58,145 nucleotides of DNA from Rhodopirellula bahusiensis (GCF_002727185.1 NZ_NIZW01000038.1:1-58145); one strand, 5' to 3'; positions 18,515 to 28,362 are shown, counted from the first letter of the stretch. Notes: generated by a model from the sequence alone, not told the origin. Numbers and translations are program-made.

Positions 18515-19688
18515 ACTCACCGCGTTCCTGGTTCCGCTGCCGCTCAAACGCGAAATCAAACATGCTTCGTTCACGCGAACGGAAAGCATCAATCTGCTGA
18601 TCCGATGCCAGTTGTCCAACGGCACGATCGGCTGGGGCGAAGGCGTCCCGCGTCCCTATGTGACCGGAGAAACGCCCGAAGGATGCTTGCAACAACTCTC
18701 GCGATCCAACCTTCATCCCGCGTTGATGCAGTCCGCATCGAACTGGCCCGAGGTCATCGCAATCTGTGATGCATTGCAGTTCAACAACGACTCCGACGAT
18801 CCGCGCGGCTGCGGTTCCAATTCGCTGCGATGCGCGGTCGAACTCAGCTTGCTCGATGCCTTTGGCAGACACTTCGGCGAACCTGTCAGCGCGGTGGTGC
18901 CGCACGTTGCCGAAGCAGCGGAAATCCATGTGAGACAACCTCGCGTTCGTTACTCCACCACAATCACATCCTCGGGTGCCAAAAGCGAGCGAATCTCCGC
19001 TCTTAAAATGCGTGCCTATGGGTTCGCTCAATGCAAAATCAAAGTCGGTGTGGACGGGCAAGACGACCCGTCACGTGTCGCTCGTATTCGACGCTGGATC
19101 GGCGGTGGAGTGGACCTGCGGTTGGATGCCAACGAAGCTTGGCGTCCCGAGGAAGTCATCGAGAAGATGCGTCCGCTTCGCGAGTTTGGTGTGACTTGCA
19201 TCGAGCAACCGGTGGCTCACGATCAGGTCGATGCTCTCGCGACGCTTCGCGAATCGATTGGCGTTCCGATCATGCTGGACGAATCATTGACCAGCCGCAT
19301 GGATGCCAAGCGGGCCATCGAGCTGGGCTCGTGCGACCTGTTCAACCTTCGGCTTTCCAAGTGCGGTGGCTTCTTGAGTTGCCTTCGCTTGGCCGCGCTC
19401 GCCCGAGCATCGGGACTCGGTTACCAACTCGGGTGCCATCCCGGCGAGTCCGGTGTCCTCTCGGCAGCCGGCCGACACTGGGCCAGCTCCGTTCGCGACA
19501 TTCGCTACCTCGAAGGTTCGTACGATCGACACCTGCTGACCACGTTGCCAACGCAGGAGGACATCACGTTCCGATACGGCGGGTGGGCACCGGCACTCGA
19601 TTCGCCGGGCCTGGGCGTCACGATTCGCGAAGATTGGTTGCGACAGAACGCGAAAGCGGAACGCACGTTTGTGGTCGATGCTCAATGA
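18501..19688 (+). CDS. Enolase-superfamily protein, muconate-lactonizing/dipeptide-epimerase subgroup
   Basis: This 395-residue protein has an N-terminal capping domain (1-125) and a TIM barrel. The barrel carries the subgroup's residues: the K-x-K pair in CKIKVG, metal ligands in DANEAW, EQPV and LDES, and the second acid/base Lys in LRLSKCGG. Members include dipeptide epimerases, muconate cycloisomerases and o-succinylbenzoate synthase. The sequence alone does not choose between them. It overlaps the SDR gene by 14 bases and the hydrolase gene by four bases (ATGA), so the three are translated together and probably share a pathway. Confidence 0.87.
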   Translation: MQVTELTAFLVPLPLKREIKHASFTRTESINLLIRCQLSNGTIGWGEGVPRPYVTGETPEGCLQQLSRSNLHPALMQSASNWPEVIAICDALQFNNDSDDPRGCGSNSLRCAVELSLLDAFGRHFGEPVSAVVPHVAEAAEIHVRQPRVRYSTTITSSGAKSERISALKMRAYGFAQCKIKVGVDGQDDPSRVARIRRWIGGGVDLRLDANEAWRPEEVIEKMRPLREFGVTCIEQPVAHDQVDALATLRESIGVPIMLDESLTSRMDAKRAIELGSCDLFNLRLSKCGGFLSCLRLAALARASGLGYQLGCHPGESGVLSAAGRHWASSVRDIRYLEGSYDRHLLTTLPTQEDITFRYGGWAPALDSPGLGVTIREDWLRQNAKAERTFVVDAQ

Positions 19689-20551
19689 ATGGCATGCAGC
19701 AATCGCCACAGTGCGAGATCGAGATGTTCGACGGTGCCGGTCGGCTGCGATTGATGTCGCGACGCTGGAGTGTGACTCGTCCGCGCGGTCGCGTGGTGTT
19801 TTTGCACGGTATCGTCAGTCACTCGGGATGGTATTTGGCCAGTTGCGATGCTCTGGCTCAAAATGGATTTGAAGTCCACTTTCTGGACCGACGCGGTTCG
19901 GGAGGCAACCCGTCTCGGCGTGGCGATGTCGATGACTGGCGTCAGTGGATCGACGACGTGGTTTGCTTTCTGAAAACTCAACCGCGTGATGTGGCATTGA
20001 TCCTGGGCGGGATAAGTTGGGGCGGCAAACTAGCGTCCGTGCTGGCGGCCGAGCATCCTGATCTGATTGATGGGTTGGCACTGGTATGCCCGGGAATCTA
20101 CGCGGCGCAGTTTCCTTCGCCAGCCAAGTACCGATTGCTCGGCGGACTTTCGCGGTTGGGCCTGAGCGGATTGCGGGTTCCGATTCCGCTGAAGGATCCC
20201 GCGTTGTTCACGGGAGTCGCTCGCTGGCAATCGTTCATCCAAAAGGATTCGCTAACGCTTCGCAAAGTCAGCGTGCGATTCGCGTTGGAAGACCGGAAGC
20301 TGACCCAGCACGCCCGGGAGGTCGCCCCGACAATTCGCACTCCGACTTGGTTGGTTTTGGCTGGGCGAGACCGGATCGTCGACAACCCGAAAACACGCGA
20401 AATGTTGGATCGGATGGCGGCGAGCGACAAAGAATGCACGTGCTACGACGAAGCGGCCCACACGTTTGAGTTCGAACCCGACCCACGCCCTTATTTTCGT
20501 GATCTGACGAACTGGGTGACTCGGGTCGCTCGCCAAACCGCTGGGGATTGA
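19685..20551 (+). CDS. Alpha/beta hydrolase (monoacylglycerol-lipase-like)
   Basis: This 288-residue protein shows the alpha/beta hydrolase triad: nucleophile Ser in GISWGG, Asp in LAGRDRIVDN and His in EAAHTFEFE. The oxyanion strand is HGIVSHSGWY, and DRRGSGGN is typical of the Hydrolase_4/S33 group. The ATG at 19685 overlaps the upstream stop. A longer frame extending upstream to about 19031 is an out-of-frame shadow of the enolase-family gene. Third member of the coupled trio. Confidence 0.88.
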   Translation: MNGMQQSPQCEIEMFDGAGRLRLMSRRWSVTRPRGRVVFLHGIVSHSGWYLASCDALAQNGFEVHFLDRRGSGGNPSRRGDVDDWRQWIDDVVCFLKTQPRDVALILGGISWGGKLASVLAAEHPDLIDGLALVCPGIYAAQFPSPAKYRLLGGLSRLGLSGLRVPIPLKDPALFTGVARWQSFIQKDSLTLRKVSVRFALEDRKLTQHAREVAPTIRTPTWLVLAGRDRIVDNPKTREMLDRMAASDKECTCYDEAAHTFEFEPDPRPYFRDLTNWVTRVARQTAGD

Positions 20552-20617
20552 GCCCATTGGAAGGATGCGGGATATTGCCGGGGAATCTCCGCTTTTCCTG
20601 ACTCACCGGCTCACCGC

Positions 20618-22111
20618 ATGACTGCCTCCGCGATCTTGGCCTGCCAAAAATACCCCGTGACCACCGTCATTGGGTTGGAAGTCCACGTCCAACTGAAAAC
20701 GCAAACCAAACTGTTCTGTGGCTGCACCACCGAATTCGGTGCTCCACCCAACACCCAAGTTTGCCCGGTGTGCCTCGGAATGCCTGGAGCACTGCCCGTG
20801 ATGAACCGCGAAGCGATCGCGTTGTCAGTCAAAACCGGATTGGCACTCAACTGCGACATCCCGCCGCTGACCAAGTGGGACCGCAAGCAATACTTCTACC
20901 CCGATTTGCCGAAGGGCTATCAGATCAGCCAATTCGATTTGCCGATCTGCGCCGACGGGCATCTGACGATCAGCACGGACGACGGCGAGACCGAACGCCG
21001 AATCGGTCTTGTGCGAGCTCACTTGGAAGAGGACGCCGGCAAGAGCATGCACGACGAGGCGTCAGGCATCAGCGACACGAAGATCGACCTCAACCGATGC
21101 GGCACGCCTCTGTTGGAAATTGTCAGCCAACCGGACCTTCGGTCGGCCGATGAGGCCAAGGCTTATCTCAGCGAGCTGAAGTTGTTGCTGACTCACCTGA
21201 AGGTTTCTGATTGCGAAATGCAGGAAGGCAGCTTGCGAGTCGACGCCAACGTGAACTTGCACATCGACGTCGAGGGCAAAAAGATCGCGACACCGATCGT
21301 TGAGATCAAGAACCTGAACAGCTTCCGAAACGTCCAACGTTCGATCGACTACGAAGTCCAACGTCAGCTGATTGCCTGGGAAGAAAAACGTCAAACGATC
21401 GACGATGCTCCCAAGACCACTCGCGGTTGGGATGACTCCGCCGAGCAAACCTTTGCTCAGCGAGAAAAGGAAGAATCGGCTGACTACCGATACTTCCCCG
21501 ACCCCGATTTGCTGCCCGTCCGCCTGCCTCGCGAATACGTGGAATCGATCTCAGAATCATTGGGTGAATTGCCAGCGGTGACGCGAGAGCGGCTGCAGAC
21601 GCAGCATGCGATCAAGCCTTACGACGCCGACGTGATCGTCAACCAAGGCCCGGACGTGATCGAATACTTCGAGACCGCCGTGGGAGCCAGCGGTGATGGA
21701 CGTCGCACATCGTCGTGGATGATGCAGGACGTGATGCGGACAATGAAGGAACGCAGCATCGACATCGATGCGTTCCCCATTCCAGCCGAGCGGCTTGGTG
21801 AATTGATTCGAATGATCGCCGATGGAAAATTGGACAACAATCGCGCTCGCGATGTGTTTGAACACTTGCTGACGCACGACGAGTCGATCGAACAAGCGAC
21901 CAAGTCATTGGGCATCGAAGCGGTCGACGACGACGCGTTGGAATCGCTGTGCAAGGAACTGCTCACGAACAACCCGCAAGTCGTCGAGGACGTGAAGGGC
22001 GGCAAGCAACAAGCGGTGGGTGCCTTGATCGGACAAGCCAAGAAGAAGAACCCCAACGCTTCGCCACAAGCCGTCCGCCAATTGCTGATCGACCTGATCG
22101 CGAAGATGTAG
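20618..22111 (+). CDS. gatB: Aspartyl/glutamyl-tRNA amidotransferase subunit B
   Basis: This 497-residue protein matches GatB throughout. The catalytic domain opens with VIGLEVHVQLKTQTKLFCGC and CPVCLGMPGALP, carrying the zinc-binding Cys residues, and contains FYPDLPKGYQISQ and HLEEDAGKSMHD. The helical and YqeY-like tail (about 350-497) ends in QAVRQLLIDLI. GatB works with GatA and GatC to amidate misacylated Glu-tRNA(Gln) or Asp-tRNA(Asn). The gatA and gatC genes are not in this window. It starts 66 bases after the hydrolase gene. Confidence 0.97.
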   Translation: MTASAILACQKYPVTTVIGLEVHVQLKTQTKLFCGCTTEFGAPPNTQVCPVCLGMPGALPVMNREAIALSVKTGLALNCDIPPLTKWDRKQYFYPDLPKGYQISQFDLPICADGHLTISTDDGETERRIGLVRAHLEEDAGKSMHDEASGISDTKIDLNRCGTPLLEIVSQPDLRSADEAKAYLSELKLLLTHLKVSDCEMQEGSLRVDANVNLHIDVEGKKIATPIVEIKNLNSFRNVQRSIDYEVQRQLIAWEEKRQTIDDAPKTTRGWDDSAEQTFAQREKEESADYRYFPDPDLLPVRLPREYVESISESLGELPAVTRERLQTQHAIKPYDADVIVNQGPDVIEYFETAVGASGDGRRTSSWMMQDVMRTMKERSIDIDAFPIPAERLGELIRMIADGKLDNNRARDVFEHLLTHDESIEQATKSLGIEAVDDDALESLCKELLTNNPQVVEDVKGGKQQAVGALIGQAKKKNPNASPQAVRQLLIDLIAKM

Positions 22112-22323
22112 TTCGCGGATCGTGGTGGAGGATGACAGCGTTCCCGCACAATCGGCACAATCGTTCCGGTCTGGATCCAGTCGTGAGCCGAACGGTGGCG
22201 TGACGTCGCAGAAACGCCTCCTTGGGTGCCGATGATTGGGTGTGGGGTACGCTTGAGTATTCTCATTCGGCGTGCGGTCGTTCAACGACATCCCGTCGGA
22301 CTTCATCCATCGGCCAAGGTCCC

Positions 22324-22848
22324 ATGAACGCTCCCGCGACATCTTCGTTGAATCGAGCGAAACCGGATTGGGGATATCGCATCCTGCTCACCGTCGCCGC
22401 GATTGTCGCTGCTTGGTTGCTGCTGATGCCCATTTGTCCGCCGATTGTTCAGTCGACGATGCAGCGGTTCCACTTGCGAACGCCGTCGTTCGCCTGGTGG
22501 GCGATCCAAACGCCGATCCCGGCGATGTACAACTTCAAGAACACCACCGAGGTTCGCGACTTGCCACCGGAAGGTGAACTGGCCGGGCTGGTTGACCCGC
22601 TCTGGTTGTCGCCTCTGGAAGAAGACACGAGTGGACTGGGGGTCTTAGCCACACGAACGATCAACCACTATCCGGTGCGTGAGTTCACGTTTGCCAACGG
22701 TCGAGTTCGTTACCTGCAGGAAGACGACCCGCGATGGTTGGTGGTTGAGTCCCACTATCGCGGCGAGTCGATGCAATCAACTTATGAATTGACCCGTGAC
22801 GATGCCGGCGTTTGGCAAATGGTATTGGCAGAGGAGACATCGCCATGA
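22324..22848 (+). CDS. Small membrane-anchored protein of unknown function
   Basis: This 174-residue protein has one membrane helix at about residues 19-37 (ILLTVAAIVAAWLLLMPICP) and a soluble remainder with mixed beta character. I do not recognise the family. The ATG at 22324 is chosen over an upstream in-frame start because it places the hydrophobic segment near the N-terminus. Its stop overlaps the start of the next gene (ATGA), tying it to the multi-pass membrane protein that follows. Confidence 0.75.
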   Translation: MNAPATSSLNRAKPDWGYRILLTVAAIVAAWLLLMPICPPIVQSTMQRFHLRTPSFAWWAIQTPIPAMYNFKNTTEVRDLPPEGELAGLVDPLWLSPLEEDTSGLGVLATRTINHYPVREFTFANGRVRYLQEDDPRWLVVESHYRGESMQSTYELTRDDAGVWQMVLAEETSP

Positions 22849-23729
22849 ATGGTATTGCTTCTCCGCCAAAGTTTCGCTGGACCGAATTGACGCCGCTTCA
22901 CCTGACCTGGGCCGGCATGATGCTGGGCCTGTTTTGGAAGTGGACGTTCTTTCTGCTGGCGGATCGCATCTACGAAGCCATCCCGATCCAACACGATTTT
23001 TTCCCCGCGTGGTTGCAATCCGCGACGGTTTTACGCGTAGCATTTTTGACGGCGGGCATTTCAGTTGTCGCCGCATGGATCACTGAACAACGTTTCCCTC
23101 GATGTTTTGCCGCCGCAGTGACTTGGTCCGCAGCCACCGTGATGCTGTGTCATCAAGGCAGCTACAACGACGTGACGTTTGTCACGTTTTGGTGGTGTAG
23201 CCTGTGGGCGTTTTGGTACACCACACGGCTGGAAATTGACGTTCCAGAGGAACTCAGTCGCAAGGCCGGGCGTCTCAGCCGAGTGATCGTTTCGGTTGTG
23301 TTGCTGGGCGGAGCCTCCGGCAAATGGACGGCAGAATATTGGTCCGGTGACGTGTTGTGGGAAATCTATTTTCTCGACCGAGACTTCTGGGTTTTCAATC
23401 TTTTGAGATCCAACTTTGATACTGAAACACTTCGCAGCATCGCGACAATCTACAGCCGAAAAGTCGTCCTGGTCGAAACCGTCGCGGGGCTGGTTGTTTG
23501 GTTGCTTCCCGCTCGCTGGGCAGCAATCATTGGTGCGGTCGTGTTCACATCCATAGCCCTATTTTCGAATTTCATGTTGTTCTCCGTGCTGAGCCCTCTG
23601 ATCGGATTGTCGTTGGCAGGATGGTTGCCTCGTCGCCGCGTTGATGCGGCCGATGTCGATGCCACTCGCATCGATACTGCAATCGCTCCCGCAGCCGATG
23701 ACCACCTGACCGCGGGTGTGAGTGGATGA
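22845..23729 (+). CDS. Multi-pass membrane protein of unknown function
   Basis: This 294-residue protein has roughly six hydrophobic segments (about 20-38, 62-80, 88-108, 115-125, 150-165 and 220-275), many Trp and Phe residues, and a conserved-looking loop GGASGKWTAEYWSGDVLWE. Layout resembles the HTTM/DoxX-like membrane families loosely, but I cannot assign it. Both its start and stop overlap neighbours by four bases, so it is made together with the small membrane protein before it and the hydrolase after it. Confidence 0.78.
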   Translation: MNGIASPPKFRWTELTPLHLTWAGMMLGLFWKWTFFLLADRIYEAIPIQHDFFPAWLQSATVLRVAFLTAGISVVAAWITEQRFPRCFAAAVTWSAATVMLCHQGSYNDVTFVTFWWCSLWAFWYTTRLEIDVPEELSRKAGRLSRVIVSVVLLGGASGKWTAEYWSGDVLWEIYFLDRDFWVFNLLRSNFDTETLRSIATIYSRKVVLVETVAGLVVWLLPARWAAIIGAVVFTSIALFSNFMLFSVLSPLIGLSLAGWLPRRRVDAADVDATRIDTAIAPAADDHLTAGVSG

Positions 23730-24676
23730 AAAGCATGCGTCCGATTCAAAATTGGTCCCGACGCATTCGGTTTGGACTGCTCAATCGCTTTGTCTTGCGA
23801 CCGACGACCGACCCGATCGACTACCGGCCACAAGTTCGTTGCCGCGTCTCGCTGCTGGAACACGATGGATCTGATTCCGTTGAATCCGCTTCCCATGCCT
23901 GGATCGAATCCTTTGTTCATCGGGTCGGAAGCACATCGGCGAACGGCTCTTCCAACGAAATTGCTGACAACGGCAGCCTGGATGATTGGCGAGAAATCCC
24001 GCCGCCCAACGACCTCGTGTTGAAGTTCCCGGGTACCGGTGGACGAGCGGAGCGGTCGACACCGTTTCCGATGCAAACCAAGGTTCCCATCTCGAAGTCC
24101 GCAGAAGTGTGGACGTGGAATCCGCCCGGGTATGGCGGCAGTCCCGGCGAAGCAACCCTGAAAAATCTGTCGGGTGCCGCTGCGAGGTGGTCCGAAAAGG
24201 TCCTCGCCGCTCGCACTCAATCATCCACCGAAGCAATCCCCACACGCATTTGGCTGAGCGGCAACAGTCTAGGATGCTTGCCCGCGATGCATGTTGCGTC
24301 GGCACTGATGGATGCGTATCCCTCCGCCGTTCTTTGGGTTCGCAATCCTCCTGATTTGCGACGCGTGATTCTCAACATCTCAGCGAGGTATCGAGCAACC
24401 ACCGCGATGCAACACGTCTCGGCCGTGCTGCCAAAAGACGTGGACGCAGTTGACTTGGCCAATCGCTGCCGAATCCCTGCGGTTTTCTTGATGTCTGAGA
24501 AGGATGCTTTGGTGTTGCCTGAGTATCAAAAGGCAATTCACTCCGCGTACTCGGGACCGAGTTTGGTTGTGGAACTGTCCGGATTGAGTCACGACGATGT
24601 GCTGGAAGAAGAGCACCGCCCCGCGATCAACAACGCTCTCGATTGGGCGATTCGCCGATCACAGCGACCAACGTAG
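23726..24676 (+). CDS. Alpha/beta hydrolase-fold protein
   Basis: This 316-residue protein has the nucleophile-elbow motif GNSLG in WLSGNSLGCLPAM at about residue 175, a likely acid in LMSEKDALVLPEY and a His in ELSGLSHDDVLEE. The first 90 residues are divergent. WTWNPPGYGGSPGEA matches the loop after strand 4 in many esterases. Start overlaps the upstream stop (ATGA). Its last 18 bases overlap the convergent acetyltransferase gene. Substrate unknown. Confidence 0.78.
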   Translation: MKSMRPIQNWSRRIRFGLLNRFVLRPTTDPIDYRPQVRCRVSLLEHDGSDSVESASHAWIESFVHRVGSTSANGSSNEIADNGSLDDWREIPPPNDLVLKFPGTGGRAERSTPFPMQTKVPISKSAEVWTWNPPGYGGSPGEATLKNLSGAAARWSEKVLAARTQSSTEAIPTRIWLSGNSLGCLPAMHVASALMDAYPSAVLWVRNPPDLRRVILNISARYRATTAMQHVSAVLPKDVDAVDLANRCRIPAVFLMSEKDALVLPEYQKAIHSAYSGPSLVVELSGLSHDDVLEEEHRPAINNALDWAIRRSQRPT

Positions 24677-25393
24677 CCCGGGCGCATCCGAGGCAATTCG
24701 TGGCTTTTGACGAGCCGCGTCCAACAACAGAGTTGCCTTCATTCGACGTTCGAGATCGGGAACCAAGCTGGCTTGCATGCGTCCGCGGCCAAGGCGATAG
24801 AGCCGACCGACTCGTTCAAAGCCGCTTTTCTGGAAAGTGCGTTGCGAAGCAATGTTTGTCCAGTCCGTCGTCGCAAACCAGTCGTGCAGATTCAAGTTCA
24901 GCGCGTCCTCGACGGTCAATTTTCGAAGCAGCGCCGCCATCAGCCCGCGACCTCGGTGTTCTGGATCAGTCCATGCGTTGAACAGAAATCCGCAATGAGG
25001 AGGCATGGTCAACGACGAACCCAGGTGAACGCTGCGGCTGTAGTTCTCAGAAGCCGGAATGTAGCCAGTGGCTGCCCAGACAAACGCGATCACGCAATCC
25101 TGTTTCCAAACGCCGTACAACCATTGATCACCGCTGCCGTGATCCGTTGTCCGATTGGTGTGAGCGATCCCAGTGCCGACCGTCGAATCGATGAGACTTT
25201 CGCGACGCAACTGCTGAAGCTCGTCCTCGCCGATGGCTCGAAACGAAAGACCATCCGATCCCGCATGCACGATTCTCGCATCATCACCACCGTTCGATGG
25301 CTCTGAGGTCGCGTGCAACAAACATGTGACATCCATCACGTGCAGTCGCCGGATCGCTCGATAAAGAGTTGCCAACGTCGCAGACATATCCAA
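24659..25393 (-). CDS. GNAT-family N-acetyltransferase
   Basis: This 244-residue protein has the GNAT acetyl-CoA loop pattern in HRGRGLMAALLRKL (Q/R-x2-G-x-G/A), preceded by FLFNAWTDPE and followed by WFATTDWTNIASQRTFQKSG, the usual helix with an Asn before the last strand. The N-terminal 70 residues are extra and unassigned. It starts three bases after the stop of the CelD-like gene, so the two are co-transcribed. The acceptor molecule is unknown. Confidence 0.82.
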   Translation of the reverse strand: MDMSATLATLYRAIRRLHVMDVTCLLHATSEPSNGGDDARIVHAGSDGLSFRAIGEDELQQLRRESLIDSTVGTGIAHTNRTTDHGSGDQWLYGVWKQDCVIAFVWAATGYIPASENYSRSVHLGSSLTMPPHCGFLFNAWTDPEHRGRGLMAALLRKLTVEDALNLNLHDWFATTDWTNIASQRTFQKSGFERVGRLYRLGRGRMQASLVPDLERRMKATLLLDAARQKPRIASDAPGLRWSL

Positions 25394-25396
25394 ACC

Positions 25397-26749
25397 TCAG
25401 TTACTCGGTTCGGGTTCGTGCGAATGAGCATCCGATCGTCGATAGTCACTCATCGAGTAGATCATTGGTGGCTCGGACGTTTCCTCATCGGCGTCGAACA
25501 GGATCTCCGACTCAACCGTTCGGATCGGCAACATTGCACTCACCTCGTGATGCAGTGTCGGACTTGGAAGTGGCGTCTGGTCAGGAAGAAAGCTTCGATG
25601 CTCTTCAGCAAAGGCTTCCTCGATGGTCAGCGGTTGATCTTGAGGCAGATCCTTCACACGCCGCCACTGTACTTTCAACAACTGAGTCGCGCGGTCTTGT
25701 GCCATTCGCACTTGCCCGCGAGCATGCTTGGCGAACACGGAGATTTCCAAGAGTGGAATGGGCCGCGAGTGCAGGCGTCCTTTGTATGTTTCATCGCCTC
25801 TCATGTAGTCGATTCCTGCACGGCCGAGACGATGAGCCTCTCGGAACATGTGCGAATTCAACATGATGCCAGGCTTCAGATCGGGATACGCGTGATTGAC
25901 GCCAGTGCTGTAGCAATACTGTCGCCTGTCATCTCCGATGAAATGCAGTTCGGTTGCAATGACCTCGTCTCGATAGATCAACTGAGGCAACACCAACCGA
26001 CCTCGGTCGCTCATTTCCAATGTGGCATCGGTCACAAACCGGATCATTCGATCATCGGCATAGGTTCCGGGTTCGCCGGCGTCCTGCCAACGTTTTTGAT
26101 GCAGCTCAATCAGCTTCAACAGCCCCATGTGGACTTCTTCCGGAGCAGCCGCATCTCGCACGAACAGTTCTCCGTCGCTTTCGTCCAACTTGCGAAGCAG
26201 CCCACGAACTCGATTGCGGTACTTGCGTGATCGCGTTGCCAGGAGATCTTCCCAGGTCGCTTCGCAACGATTGAACCAAAGGTGCATTCGACTGCGGATG
26301 CTGGTCGGCACTTCTTGATCTTCGAGGCATCTCGCGAAAATTTCCATCGCGGGATCGCCGGCGATCGTGCCGTCGAAATCAATCTGGTCCCAACCGTGCG
26401 TTCGATCTGACGAACATTCGATCAAATGTTTCGCGAAAGCGGTGGCAACCTCTTCGCGGTCTTCGGGTCGCGTCAAAATCGAAACGTGATCGGTGCAGAC
26501 ATTTCCCGCAGCGATGGTTTGCAATCGACGAAGATCGCCGTCGGTTCGCTCCAACGGCAGCAACCCACAGCAGGCACCCGATTCGTCTCGGGCCACCAGA
26601 AAAAAGGCTCGTTCGGCATCGCCAAACTGCTGCCACCATGAGCGTAACCAAACCGTTTGCCGAAATGGAATCCCGCCCGCCAGGCGGTCCCAGGTGTTTC
26701 CGTCGGCCAACAAGTTTTCGGGCGAATCGCTAATTTCAATGTGGATCAT
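25397..26749 (-). CDS. CelD/BcsL-type acetyltransferase-fold protein
   Basis: This 450-residue protein belongs to the GNAT-like group named for CelD/BcsL of cellulose biosynthesis. Diagnostic stretches are FRQTVWLRSWWQQFGD near the start, LLATRSRKYRNRVRGLLRKL in the middle, and the late block SHMFREAHRLGRAGIDYMRGDETYK. Such proteins are thought to modify cell-surface polysaccharide or lipid precursors. It forms a two-gene operon with the GNAT gene downstream and is divergent from the PQQ-like gene. The C-terminal 60 residues are variable. Confidence 0.87.
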   Translation of the reverse strand: MIHIEISDSPENLLADGNTWDRLAGGIPFRQTVWLRSWWQQFGDAERAFFLVARDESGACCGLLPLERTDGDLRRLQTIAAGNVCTDHVSILTRPEDREEVATAFAKHLIECSSDRTHGWDQIDFDGTIAGDPAMEIFARCLEDQEVPTSIRSRMHLWFNRCEATWEDLLATRSRKYRNRVRGLLRKLDESDGELFVRDAAAPEEVHMGLLKLIELHQKRWQDAGEPGTYADDRMIRFVTDATLEMSDRGRLVLPQLIYRDEVIATELHFIGDDRRQYCYSTGVNHAYPDLKPGIMLNSHMFREAHRLGRAGIDYMRGDETYKGRLHSRPIPLLEISVFAKHARGQVRMAQDRATQLLKVQWRRVKDLPQDQPLTIEEAFAEEHRSFLPDQTPLPSPTLHHEVSAMLPIRTVESEILFDADEETSEPPMIYSMSDYRRSDAHSHEPEPSN

Positions 26750-26896
26750 GCGGAACTTTAGACCACCCCCCGATTGCCCATTGCAACAAACGAATGGTTT
26801 TGACTTACAATCGGTGCGTCTTCACGCAAAGACTCAACCCAACCCGCACAACCATCGCAACCCGCTGCGAACCGTCCCACCATCCCACCAAAGCCC

Positions 26897-28243
26897 ATGC
26901 CCACGTCAGCAATCCGCAGCACATCGCAATTTCATCCGCGCCGGACAACTCTGATTCGCCGTGCCGCGTTGGCCGGATGCATGGCGGCCAGTTCCATCTG
27001 CGGCATCGGTCTGTCGGCCAACGAATCAACCTCCGGCGAATCCGCACCCTCAACCTGGACTCAGTTCCACGGTCCAAACTCGTACGGTGACGCAGGTGCC
27101 GGCACGCTGCCAACGACATGGAGCGAAGAAGACTACGCATGGACGACAAAGCTCAACGCTCGGCATGTGGGCTCACCCGTCGTGGCGGACAACCAAGTCT
27201 TCTTACTCGACACCGCCACCGATCCATCCGACCAATCGATGAAGCTGGACTTGGTCAGCCTGGATGCCACGACCGGCGAAACCCTTTGGCGTCGCTCACA
27301 CGCCTTCGCCGAGCGTCATCGACACAGCCGAAACACGGCGGCTTCCAGCACACCGGTCGTGCATGAAGGACACGTTTACTTCGCATACGGAGACGCCAAC
27401 CACGCCGAGTTGTTGGCTTACGACATGATGGGTGAATCCGTTTGGTCGCGAGACCTCGGGCCTTGGTCAGGAGTGCATGGCTTTGGTTCCAGCCCGGTAG
27501 TGATCGATTCGAAGTTGCTGTTGTTCAACGATCAGCAATCCACCAGCTTGGAATCTTGGCAGACTCCAGGCAAGAGTTCCATGTTGGCGTTCAATCTCAA
27601 AACCGGTGAAACGATTTGGGAGACACCGGTGACGTCAACGCGACCATCGTATGGTGTGCCGACCACGGATGGGCAACAACTGATCTGTGCCAGCACCGGC
27701 GATGGAGTCTTTGGACTGGACCCTGAAACGGGCAAGATGCAGTGGTCGATCAAGGTCTTCAACAAGCGATGTTGCAGTTCGCCGTTGGTGGTGGGTGACT
27801 TGGCGATTGGAACCTGCGGTAGCGGCGGTGGTGGAAACTACTTGTCCGCCGTGCGAATTCCTCAAAGTGCCTCCGAAAAACCCAGCGAAGCATTCCGCAT
27901 CAAAACATCCGCCCCGTATGTGCCCACTCCGGCCGTCAAAGGCAACCTGATGTTCTTGATTTCTGACACAGGAATCGCGACCTGCATCGATTGGCAAAAC
28001 GACGGCGAGAAAGTTTGGACCAAACGATTGGGTGGCAATTTTGGTGCATCGCCAATCATCATCGGAGATCAGTTGCTGGCCATTTCGCTGGACGGCACCG
28101 CTCATGTGATGCCCGCCAGCGATTCACCAACCGGAGCACAGAAGTTTGATCTAGGCGGCCCAGTCGGAGCCACTCCCGCGTTCACCGGAGGCCGTTTGTT
28201 CCTACGAATCAACGACCAACTGTGCTGCTTGGAAACCAAGTAA
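26897..28243 (+). CDS. Secreted PQQ-like beta-propeller protein
   Basis: This 448-residue protein has an N-terminal export signal (RRTTLIRRAALAG, possibly twin-arginine-like, then a hydrophobic stretch ending near residue 38). The body is built from repeats of the PQQ/YVTN propeller type: LVSLDATTGETLWRR, LAFNLKTGETIWETP, VFGLDPETGKMQWSI and IDWQNDGEKVWTK. Many planctomycete proteins with this propeller lack enzyme residues, and I see no dehydrogenase domain here. Likely located outside the inner membrane, role unknown. Confidence 0.88.
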   Translation: MPTSAIRSTSQFHPRRTTLIRRAALAGCMAASSICGIGLSANESTSGESAPSTWTQFHGPNSYGDAGAGTLPTTWSEEDYAWTTKLNARHVGSPVVADNQVFLLDTATDPSDQSMKLDLVSLDATTGETLWRRSHAFAERHRHSRNTAASSTPVVHEGHVYFAYGDANHAELLAYDMMGESVWSRDLGPWSGVHGFGSSPVVIDSKLLLFNDQQSTSLESWQTPGKSSMLAFNLKTGETIWETPVTSTRPSYGVPTTDGQQLICASTGDGVFGLDPETGKMQWSIKVFNKRCCSSPLVVGDLAIGTCGSGGGGNYLSAVRIPQSASEKPSEAFRIKTSAPYVPTPAVKGNLMFLISDTGIATCIDWQNDGEKVWTKRLGGNFGASPIIIGDQLLAISLDGTAHVMPASDSPTGAQKFDLGGPVGATPAFTGGRLFLRINDQLCCLETK

Positions 28244-28362
28244 CCAGGCATGAAGGAGCCCTCGCGCATTGGAGCCGTTTGGTGTTCATCAAGGTTCCTG
28301 AGCGCAACCGGCTCGCAGGGTTGAACCGAATCATCCCTGCCTACCTGCCTAGTGAGGACCGC

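Noticed and set aside
19031..19684. Upstream extension of the alpha/beta hydrolase
   Set aside because: It is an alternate frame of the enolase-family gene with Arg/Ser-rich composition; the ATG at 19685 overlaps the upstream stop properly.
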